DNA of 64,000 nucleotides, from contig JACKHE010000002.1 in assembly GCA_020639135.1 (NCBI GenBank), positions 62,001-126,000 of the forward strand, written 5' to 3'. The notes under the pieces are model-generated. The model saw nothing but the letters and a program-made list of their open reading frames with translations, was not told the origin of the DNA and did not search any database. Source of the DNA: Phycisphaeraceae bacterium (GTDB lineage: Bacteria > Planctomycetota > Phycisphaerae > Phycisphaerales > UBA1924). The translations under genes were made by a program, and so were the position numbers. Shown piece by piece: positions 57,270 through 64,000 of this stretch. How positions within the stretch are numbered: position 1 is the stretch's first letter; every line of letters begins with the position of its first letter.

Positions 57270-58274
57270 ATGATGCAGAATCGTAATACAGTTGGTGTTT
57301 CCATCTTCGCCGTGATGACGCTCGGCGCGGCGAGCGCGCCGTGCCTCGCCGGCGGGTGCCCGGCTGACCTCAACGGTGACCAAATCGTTGATTCCGCCGA
57401 CTTCGGGATCTTGTTCGGCAGCTATGGGGCCACGGGACCCGGACTGTTAGCGGATCTCGACGGTGACGAACTCGTCGGGCAGTCCGACCTCGGGATGTTG
57501 CTCGCGGTCATTGGGAGCCAGGATTGCCAGAACATCGCCGGTCCCGGCGGCGGCGTGATCAATGCAGCGCGGGTCGATACCTCCACGGTCCGGCTCGGCG
57601 AAGATTCGCTGAGTCCGGCGTACGACGGCGGCGTCACGCACTTCTGCTTCGAGATCTCGACCGACGTGCTCGGCGATGATCGCTGGACCACCTCGGCGAT
57701 CCATATCGTGCTGGATCCCGGGGCGCCCTTCGAACTCTACCACTACCCCCCGCCGTTCGGCGGTGTCACGGTCAATGATGGGTTCGCGTTCGCCGCGCCT
57801 TCGGTCATCTACGCGACCGCGGTGCGATCGCTTTACGGGGGCGCCGCCTACGACCACGACACCGTGGTCACAGACCCGGACGAGTTCTTCGTCGATCCCT
57901 GGTTCACGAAGTTCCCCGACGAGCACACCAGCGGGCTGATCGCGCGGATCGGGCTCTTCAAGACCGGCTCGGCCAGCGACCCGGTCATCGTGCCGTCGGG
58001 CTCCTGCCCGGCCGCGACGCACATCGGGACGGTCGTGCTCACCACGACCTATGCCTCCACCGAGGGCCAGATCTTCACCAACACCTACGACATCATCCAG
58101 GACCCCTTCGTCGGCGACATCAACGGCGACCTGACCGTGGACACCGCCGACCTGGGATTGCTTCTCGGTCACTTCGGCGGCGACCACCCCTACAGCGATC
58201 TCAACAATGACGGCGTCGTGGACACGGCGGACCTGGGACTCCTGCTCGGCGAGTTCGGGATGTCCTGCCCCTGA
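57270..58274 (+). CDS. Secreted protein with dockerin-like pairs at both ends
   Basis: 334 residues. Signal peptide (GVSIFAVMTLGAASAPCLAG), then immediately a pair of calcium loops (ADLNGDQIVDSADFGILFG, ADLDGDELVGQSDLGMLLA), a ~190-residue central beta-rich domain (VLDPGAPFELYHYPPPFGGV, IGTVVLTTTYAS) and a second pair at the C-terminus (GDINGDLTVDTADLGLLLG, SDLNNDGVVDTADLGLLLG). The N-terminal pair is unusual; other proteins here carry it only at the C-terminus. ATG 57270 has GGAGACGG upstream. Function unknown. Confidence 0.8.
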   Translation: MMQNRNTVGVSIFAVMTLGAASAPCLAGGCPADLNGDQIVDSADFGILFGSYGATGPGLLADLDGDELVGQSDLGMLLAVIGSQDCQNIAGPGGGVINAARVDTSTVRLGEDSLSPAYDGGVTHFCFEISTDVLGDDRWTTSAIHIVLDPGAPFELYHYPPPFGGVTVNDGFAFAAPSVIYATAVRSLYGGAAYDHDTVVTDPDEFFVDPWFTKFPDEHTSGLIARIGLFKTGSASDPVIVPSGSCPAATHIGTVVLTTTYASTEGQIFTNTYDIIQDPFVGDINGDLTVDTADLGLLLGHFGGDHPYSDLNNDGVVDTADLGLLLGEFGMSCP

Positions 58275-58331
58275 ACGCCCCTCAGCGGCGCCTGCGTCGC
58301 CTCCATTTCGATGGAATCCCCGGTTGATGCT

Positions 58332-58359
58332 TTGGATCCGGTCGGGTTCCCGATACACT
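58332..58359 (+). promoter_or_regulatory. Promoter of the 58483 lipoprotein gene
   Basis: TTGGAT (58332-58337), 16 nt, TACACT (58354-58359). The leader would be about 117 nt and starts just before a strong hairpin at 58373-58402. Confidence 0.6.
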
Positions 58360-58372
58360 CGGTGGCCTGTAC

Positions 58373-58402
58373 GGGACCCTGATATCGCATTCATCAGGGC
58401 CC
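58373..58402 (+). promoter_or_regulatory. 5' leader hairpin of the 58483 gene
   Basis: GGG-A-CCCTGAT and ATCAGGGCCC form a 10-bp stem with one bulged A and a 9-nt loop. It would form a few nt after the predicted transcript start and might protect the mRNA or act as an attenuator. Confidence 0.45.
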
Positions 58403-58482
58403 TGTCGCCGTGTCGTGGCGCCCGGTTTCCGGACGCCGCCGAGCCCTGACCGACCGACTCCAAACCCGGATCCCGCAACACG

Positions 58483-61400
58483 ATGCAGCACCCCAACCGA
58501 TCCATCGTCGCTGTCGCCGCCTTGATCACCGCCCTCGCCGGCGCCGCCATCACCGGCTGTGAGCACGCCAACACCAGCCTGTCTGCGGCGTCGGACTCCG
58601 TCACCACGGAGCTGACCGCCAACACCTGGACCGGCAGCACGCAGTACGAGCCGGCGATCGCCGCCGACGCCGAGGGACGGATGCTCGTCGTGTGGTCGAG
58701 CCGGCGTCAGGAAGACGGCGCTTTCGGTGTCTTCGCCCAGCTGGTCGATCCCCTGGGCCGAGCCCTCGGGACGGAGATCCACGTCAACCAGCACATCGAG
58801 GGCGCGCAGGCCAGCCCGGCTGTCGCTTTCGATCCGGCGTCCGGCGCCGCGCTGATCGTCTGGGAGAGCAGCCACCAGGACGGCTCGGGCTCGGGCATCG
58901 TCGGTCGGTGGTACGAGGCGACGCCGCTGGGCGCGGTTGCGACATCGGACGAGTTCGCGGTCAATGCGACGAGAGCCGGCGAGCAGAACGCGCCTTCCGT
59001 GGCGATCGATCAGGCTGGCCGCGCGCTCGTCGCCTGGACCTCGACTGGCGATGGTCAGTCATCCGCCGTCACGCGCGCGTTCGATGCGCAGGGCAGGCCG
59101 CTGTCCGAAGAGATCGCGCTCGGCGCTCGCGGAGCGCACTCGCCGATCGTCACCGCAGCATCTGACGGCTTCCTCGTGGTCGGCTCGGCCCGGGATGATT
59201 CCGGCAGACCCGCGCCGCTGTGGATGCAGCGCCTCGCGTCGGACCTGACCCGGGGGAAGGCGATGCCGATCGCCGAATCCACCTGGGCGCAGGACATCGA
59301 GCCCTCGATCGGCGTCGATGCGAAGGGCCGGGCGACGATCGCCTGGATGCGCCGCGGCGACCGGGGCTACAACGTGATGCGCCGCGGCTTCGACGCTTCC
59401 GGCAATCCCGCGGGCGCCGAAACGGTCGTCGCCGAGTGCGGCGAGGGGTGGCTCAGCGGCGTGGCGGTCGCCTCGGCGCCCGACGGGCGCACGATGGTGA
59501 GCTGGAACGTCGAGGAGCGCTCCGCGCCAGACCCCGAGGAGTGGGGGGAGCGCGAGGCCCGCGGCTCGGACATCCTGGCGCAGCGCTTCGACGCGCGAGG
59601 CGTCGCCCTCGGCGAACCCGAGCGATTCAACACCATCGACGAGGGCCGCCAACGCCTGACCATCGGCTCCGTCGCGGCGCGGTCCATCTGGACCGGCGCC
59701 GATCAAATCGCGCTGGCGTGGAACGGCAGAACAGACCGTGATTCCAACGGCGTCGGCGTGACACTGCGCCGCCCCGCGTCGTTGACGGCGCCGGAGCCGA
59801 TCGCGGTGGCGCCCAGGCCCGCGGTCACGCCGGGCTCCGTCGCCGCCGCAGACGAGGCGGCGCCGGTGTGGGATCCGAACTTCGTCCCCGAGCCGCCGGA
59901 CGTGAACGTCAGAGGCGTTGGGCCCGACTTCGGCTTCATCGGCACGCAGAACACCGGCTGGCGCCCGCCCGATCCCGAGGTCGCCGTCGGGCCCGATCAC
60001 GTCGTCGTCGTCGTCAACGGGCGCATCATCTTCCGCCGCAAGAGCGACGGGGGGCAGACCTTCAGCCAGGACATCGTCGGCGGCGGCGGCTTCTGGGGCG
60101 CGCAAGGCGCCGGCGGGTTCGTCTTCGATCCCATCGCGCAGTACGACACCTACTCCGACCGCTTCATCGTCGCCGCATCGGAGCGATCCGGCTCGCAGCA
60201 GCTTCTCGACATCGCGATCTCCGATGACAGCGATCCCAACGGCTCCTGGAACAAGTTCCGCATCAACGTCAGCTCCTACGGCGGCGACATCGACTACCCG
60301 ATCCTGGGAATCGATCAGGACGCGGTGTACCTGACGTCCGACTTCTTCGCCTCACCGATCGGCAACTGGATCTTCATCCTCGACAAGGCCGACCTGATGG
60401 CCGGGACCATCAGCATGAACGCGGTGCAGGCCGCCGGCGGACCCAACGTCCTGGGCGCCATGATGAACTACGACGCCGACTCCCCGGCGCAGTACTTCGC
60501 CACGACCTACTTCGGCGGCTCAACGCAGATCCTGCTCAAGGCGGTCACCGACCCGCTCGGCTCGCCCGTCCTGCACGAGTACGCCCTCGGGGTGCCGCTC
60601 GGCTACACGCAGCCCCCGGGTGCCGACCAGCTCGGGACATCCAATCTCGTCTCGACGGTGGATTTCCGCATCAAGCACGGCGTTGTCCGCAACGGCTCCA
60701 TGTGGGTCGCGCACAACACCAACGACCCCGACGGCGAGGGCGGGCCCTTCATGCAGGACCCGATCGCGCGCGTCCGCTGGATGGAGATCGAGCTCAACGG
60801 CTGGCCCACCAGCGGCTCCAACCCCACCGTCAGGCAGGCCGGCACCATCAACGCCGGGACCGGGATCCACACCTGGTGCGCCGACATCAGCGTCGATGAC
60901 GCGGGCAACGCGGGCATCGTCTTCTGCCGGTCTTCCGCGGACGAGTTTGTCTCGGTCTCCAGGGCCGTCCGCCGCTCGACCGATCCCCTGGGCACGTTCC
61001 GTCAGCCGGTCTTCATGCAGATCAGCTCAACCCCCGAGGATCTCGACCGCTGGGGCGACTACTCCGGCATCCAGGAGGACCCGGTCGATCCCGGCGTCTT
61101 CTGGGGCCACAACGAGTATCGCACGACGTCCTGGCGCACCTGGGTCGGGCGGTTCAGCCCCCAGACGCCCAACCCGATCGACTTCACGCTGCTCGACCCG
61201 CCGGACGGCGCCCCGGCGGTCGAAGTCGCACCCACGCTGGATTGGGAGTCCGCGCAGGACGCGACAAGCTACGACGTGACCATCGCGACCGATCCCGACC
61301 TGGTGAACACCGTCGTCACCACGAACGTCGTTGCCTCCTCGTGGGCGGTCCCGAACGCGACGCTCTCGTGCGACACGCTGTACTACTGGGGCGTCACCGC

Positions 61401-61626
61401 CAACGGCGTCGGCGGGACCACGACCTCGACCCCCGGCGTCTTCTCGTTCACGACCGGGCTGATCGCCGACCTCAACAACGACGGCGTGGTGGACACCGCG
61501 GACCTCGGACTCATGCTCGGCGTCTTCGGTTCGGCCGGCCCCCTGGGCGACCTCAACGGCGACAACATCGTGGACACGGCTGATCTGGGCGTCCTGCTCG
61601 ACGGTTTCGGGCAGGGGTGCAACTGA
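58483..61626 (+). CDS. Large exported beta-propeller-like lipoprotein with dockerin-like tail
   Basis: 1047 residues. Lipoprotein-type signal ending in GAAITGC (Cys26). Residues ~45-440 hold propeller-like repeats (EPAIAADAEGRMLVVWSSR, APSVAIDQAGRALVAWTST, EPSIGVDAKGRATIAWMRR). Residues ~465-900 form a second module shared with the next gene (GPDFGFIGTQNTGWRPPDPEV, DRWGDYSGIQEDPVDPGVFW). Then comes a fibronectin-III-like domain (LDWESAQDATSYDVTIATD) and two calcium loops. No SD is obvious at ATG 58483. Function unknown; sialidase-like or binding propellers are possible. Confidence 0.8.
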   Translation: MQHPNRSIVAVAALITALAGAAITGCEHANTSLSAASDSVTTELTANTWTGSTQYEPAIAADAEGRMLVVWSSRRQEDGAFGVFAQLVDPLGRALGTEIHVNQHIEGAQASPAVAFDPASGAALIVWESSHQDGSGSGIVGRWYEATPLGAVATSDEFAVNATRAGEQNAPSVAIDQAGRALVAWTSTGDGQSSAVTRAFDAQGRPLSEEIALGARGAHSPIVTAASDGFLVVGSARDDSGRPAPLWMQRLASDLTRGKAMPIAESTWAQDIEPSIGVDAKGRATIAWMRRGDRGYNVMRRGFDASGNPAGAETVVAECGEGWLSGVAVASAPDGRTMVSWNVEERSAPDPEEWGEREARGSDILAQRFDARGVALGEPERFNTIDEGRQRLTIGSVAARSIWTGADQIALAWNGRTDRDSNGVGVTLRRPASLTAPEPIAVAPRPAVTPGSVAAADEAAPVWDPNFVPEPPDVNVRGVGPDFGFIGTQNTGWRPPDPEVAVGPDHVVVVVNGRIIFRRKSDGGQTFSQDIVGGGGFWGAQGAGGFVFDPIAQYDTYSDRFIVAASERSGSQQLLDIAISDDSDPNGSWNKFRINVSSYGGDIDYPILGIDQDAVYLTSDFFASPIGNWIFILDKADLMAGTISMNAVQAAGGPNVLGAMMNYDADSPAQYFATTYFGGSTQILLKAVTDPLGSPVLHEYALGVPLGYTQPPGADQLGTSNLVSTVDFRIKHGVVRNGSMWVAHNTNDPDGEGGPFMQDPIARVRWMEIELNGWPTSGSNPTVRQAGTINAGTGIHTWCADISVDDAGNAGIVFCRSSADEFVSVSRAVRRSTDPLGTFRQPVFMQISSTPEDLDRWGDYSGIQEDPVDPGVFWGHNEYRTTSWRTWVGRFSPQTPNPIDFTLLDPPDGAPAVEVAPTLDWESAQDATSYDVTIATDPDLVNTVVTTNVVASSWAVPNATLSCDTLYYWGVTANGVGGTTTSTPGVFSFTTGLIADLNNDGVVDTADLGLMLGVFGSAGPLGDLNGDNIVDTADLGVLLDGFGQGCN

Positions 61627-61646
61627 TCGAGGGGTGAATCGCTCCG

Positions 61647-63575
61647 GTGGATAGCCGCTCCCGAACAAGCGTGGCCGCGCTGCTGGCCCTGTGCGGCTTT
61701 GCGGTCGGCGGCGTCATGTCGCGCCAAGGCGGTCATCCGCCCGCACCTGGGGCGGTCGAGCCGGAGCGGTCGCCGGGGAGCCTGCTCGCCGAGCGCACCG
61801 GCGCCGATTGGCCGGTCTTCGATCCGGACTTCACGCCCGAGCCCCCCGAGATCGATGTCCGCGGGAGCGGTCCGGACTTCGGGTTTCTGGGCGACCAGAG
61901 CACCGGGGCCAGGCCGCCCGATCCCGAGATCGCCGTCGGCCCCGATCACGTCGTGGTGGTCGTCAACTCCAGGCTGACGATCCGCAACAAGTCCGACGGC
62001 TCGCAGACGTTCGCCAGGACGCTCTCCGGCCCCTTCGGGTTCTGGGGCGATGTCGGCGCCGGGACGTTCGTCTTCGACCCGGTCGCGCAGTACGACACGC
62101 ACACCGACCGCTTCGTCGTTGCCGCCGGCGAGCACACCGGCGGACGCATGTACCTCGACATCGCGATCTCAGACGATGCCGACCCCAACGGCGCCTGGAT
62201 CAAGCACCGCGTGGACATGACCGACTTCGGCACGGGGATGGACTACCCGATCCTCGGGATCGACGAGGGCTCGATCTCGATCACGTGCAACTTCTTCGGC
62301 GAGCCGCTCGGGGCGTGGATCTTCATCTTCGACAAGGCGCAGCTGCTCGCCGGGAAGGTCGCCATGAACCCGGTTCGGGTCTCGACGTTCAACCCACCGA
62401 CCGGCGCGGTCATGAACCCCGACACCGCCCCGCCGGCGCAGTATTTCGTCTCCCCGTGGTCCGATGCGAACAACCTGCTCCGGCTCCTGGCGATCACGGA
62501 TCCCAACGGCGCGCCGGCGCTCACCGAATACCAGCTCTCCGTGCCGACGTTCAACGGCCCCGTGGACGCCGATCAGCTCGGGACCACCAACCTCGCCGAC
62601 ACCGTGGACTGGCGCATCAAGCACGGCGTGGTGCGCAACGGCTCAATGTGGATCGCGCACAACACCCGGGTGACCGAGCAGGGCCCGGGCGGGCCCTTCG
62701 ATGTCCGGATGACCAGCAAGGCGCGATGGTACGAGATCGCCCTCAACGGCTGGCCCGCGAGCGGGAGCGAGCCGACACTCACGCAGACCGGACTGATCGA
62801 CGAGGGCTTCGGTGTGCACACGTGGTGCGCCGACATCAGCGCCGACAGCGCCGGGAACGCGGCCATCGTCTTCAACAGGTCCTCCGCCGACGAGTTCATC
62901 TCGGTCAGTCGGGCCGTGCGTCGAGCGACCGATCCCCCCGGGACGTTCCGCCAGGGCGTCGTTCTCAAGAGCAGCACGAGCCCGGAGACCCTCGACCGCT
63001 GGGGCGACTACGCCGGCATCCAGGAGGACCCGGTCGAACCGGGCGTCTTCTGGGGGCACGGCGAGTACCGCACGACGTCCTGGCGAACTTGGGTGGGAAG
63101 GTTCAGCCCCCAGACACCCAACCCGATTGATTTCTCACTCGAATCACCGCCCGATGGCGCGGCAGGAGTCAACGTCGCGTCGCTGCTGAACTGGGAAGAT
63201 GCCGAAGACGCCACAAGCTACGACGTGACAATCGCAACCGACCCGGACCTGATCAACACCGTTGTCACCACGAACGTCATTGCCTCATCGTGGTTGATCC
63301 CAAACGGCACGCTGGACTGCCACACGGTGTATTTCTGGGGGATCACCGCCAACGGCATCGGCGGAACCACGACCTCGACCCCCGGCGTCTTCACATTCAC
63401 GACCGGTCTGATCGCCGACCTCAACAACGACGGCGTGGTGGATACCGCCGATCTGGGGATCCTCCTCAGCGCGTTCGGCTCAGGCGGCCCCGTGGGCGAC
63501 CTGAACGGCGACAACGTCGTGGACACGGCTGATCTGGGCATACTGCTGACCGGCTTCGGGCAGGGATGCGACTGA
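61647..63575 (+). CDS. Exported paralogue of the preceding gene lacking its N-terminal propeller
   Basis: 642 residues, GTG start 20 nt after the previous stop, with GAGGGG upstream at a rather long distance. A short N-terminal hydrophobic segment (SVAALLALCGFAVGGVM) suggests export. From about residue 55 it aligns with the preceding protein from about 465 on: GPDFGFLGDQSTGARPPDPEI, DRWGDYAGIQEDPVEPGVFW, the fibronectin-III-like domain and two calcium loops, with its last ~150 residues nearly identical. Clearly a tandem duplicate, probably co-transcribed. Function unknown. Confidence 0.8.
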   Translation: MDSRSRTSVAALLALCGFAVGGVMSRQGGHPPAPGAVEPERSPGSLLAERTGADWPVFDPDFTPEPPEIDVRGSGPDFGFLGDQSTGARPPDPEIAVGPDHVVVVVNSRLTIRNKSDGSQTFARTLSGPFGFWGDVGAGTFVFDPVAQYDTHTDRFVVAAGEHTGGRMYLDIAISDDADPNGAWIKHRVDMTDFGTGMDYPILGIDEGSISITCNFFGEPLGAWIFIFDKAQLLAGKVAMNPVRVSTFNPPTGAVMNPDTAPPAQYFVSPWSDANNLLRLLAITDPNGAPALTEYQLSVPTFNGPVDADQLGTTNLADTVDWRIKHGVVRNGSMWIAHNTRVTEQGPGGPFDVRMTSKARWYEIALNGWPASGSEPTLTQTGLIDEGFGVHTWCADISADSAGNAAIVFNRSSADEFISVSRAVRRATDPPGTFRQGVVLKSSTSPETLDRWGDYAGIQEDPVEPGVFWGHGEYRTTSWRTWVGRFSPQTPNPIDFSLESPPDGAAGVNVASLLNWEDAEDATSYDVTIATDPDLINTVVTTNVIASSWLIPNGTLDCHTVYFWGITANGIGGTTTSTPGVFTFTTGLIADLNNDGVVDTADLGILLSAFGSGGPVGDLNGDNVVDTADLGILLTGFGQGCD

Positions 63576-63615
63576 TCGCTGCAGGGCAGTGATTCTTCAC
63601 GGAATGCAAAAGCAA

Positions 63616-63646
63616 CAGCGGCGCCGGGACTCGCCCGACGCCGCTG
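63616..63646. terminator. Bidirectional hairpin terminator between convergent genes
   Basis: CAGCGGCG (63616-63623) and CGCCGCTG (63639-63646), with further pairing inside. On the minus strand it is followed by TTGCTTTTGC, so it best serves the porin gene; on the plus strand by CGGTTTG. Confidence 0.6.
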
Positions 63647-63689
63647 CGGTTTGTATCCGATGTTCGGCGTTCGGTGAACGCCGGGTGGA

Positions 63690-64000
63690 TCAGAAGAGGA
63701 GCTGGAACTGGGCGCGGATCGCGACCATATCCTTCTCAGCCGAGGGCAGCAGGCCCAGACTGGAGCCGAGCGCCGAACCGAAGCCGGCGGCCGTGCCGTT
63801 GACGAGATCGTTGTTGTCGGTTTCGTTCAGGTACCAGCACAGATCGAAGCTGAGCTTGGCGGCCTGGCCGTGCATGTAGTAGTTGGCGCCGAGCGTGATG
63901 GTGCTGAAGTCATCGTTGTTGGCCCGGTTGCTGTCCGGGGAAACCATGTCGAAGCGGCCGAAGAGTTCCCAGTCGTCCGAGACGAAGACGCCGCCCTGAA
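63690..64000 (-). CDS. Outer-membrane porin-like protein, C-terminal part (cut by window edge)
   Basis: About 103 residues are visible, open to the right edge. Alternating amphipathic strands (DDWELFGRFDMV, FSTITLGANYYMHGQAAKLSFDLCWYL, DMVAIRAQFQLLF) and a terminal Phe are the signature of outer-membrane beta-barrels recognised by the BAM machinery. The pattern resembles phosphate-selective porin O/P family C-termini, but the identification rests on the last strands only. Confidence 0.65.
   Translation of the reverse strand, partial: QGGVFVSDDWELFGRFDMVSPDSNRANNDDFSTITLGANYYMHGQAAKLSFDLCWYLNETDNNDLVNGTAAGFGSALGSSLGLLPSAEKDMVAIRAQFQLLF

Overview
The window is GC-rich bacterial chromosome, most likely from a planctomycete of the class Phycisphaerae. 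This placement is an inference. It rests on many secreted proteins ending in paired calcium-loop repeats (GDLNGDGxVDTADLGxLL), small membrane proteins with a CxxCGYDLxG...CPECG zinc ribbon, an exosortase-type C-terminal tail, and otherwise ordinary housekeeping genes. No transposase, phage gene, CRISPR array or rRNA was found.

Layout. 1-3.6 kb: the fatty-acid/phospholipid operon rpmF-plsX-fabH-fabD (minus strand, fabD cut by the left edge). 3.6-5.2 kb: tRNA-Lys(CUU) and two small exported proteins. 5.3-7.5 kb: rtcB lies between a complete flavin reductase gene and a second, truncated copy of that gene's 3' end. 7.6-12.8 kb: a 949-residue secreted repeat protein, two PilZ-type proteins, a HIT protein and a queuosine-precursor transporter. 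12.8-21.7 kb: mutL, then pstS-pstC-pstA-pstB, where PstC and PstA carry very large extracytoplasmic insertions. 21.9-26.1 kb: sucA-sucB. 26.1-32.3 kb: a phosphatase/membrane-protein pair, a UvrD-type helicase-nuclease and three tandem membrane zinc-ribbon paralogues. 32.3-33.7 kb: phhA and purE. 34-35.1 kb: a secreted protein made of twelve calcium-loop repeats. 35.2-39.1 kb: mreB-mreC-mreD plus a coiled-coil membrane protein. 39.5-48.9 kb: HEAT lipoprotein, lnt, accD, rpe, a class I amidotransferase, guaB, a possible small RNA, ychF and aat. 49-63.6 kb: a secretome block of five calcium-loop-tailed proteins, interrupted by a polyferredoxin-TPR protein and a lipoprotein. The right edge cuts a putative outer-membrane porin gene.

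Gene expression. Two styles of start are visible. Secreted-protein genes generally have Shine-Dalgarno sequences and leaders of 50-230 nt, some behind promoters of the form TTGGAT/C-16/17-TAnACT. About ten housekeeping genes (mutL, yhhQ, guaB, lnt, aat, rpe and others) have no Shine-Dalgarno but carry a -10-like hexamer ending 5-8 nt before the start codon, as expected for leaderless mRNAs.

Functionally the window combines envelope building (lipid synthesis, Lnt, Mre), phosphate uptake, TCA-cycle 2-oxoglutarate oxidation, purine synthesis, DNA repair and a large set of exported proteins of unknown role. The most unusual local structures are the rtcB/reductase duplication, the leaderless-start pattern, a palindromic repeat inside sucB, and a 50-codon leaderless reading frame overlapping the polyferredoxin start.
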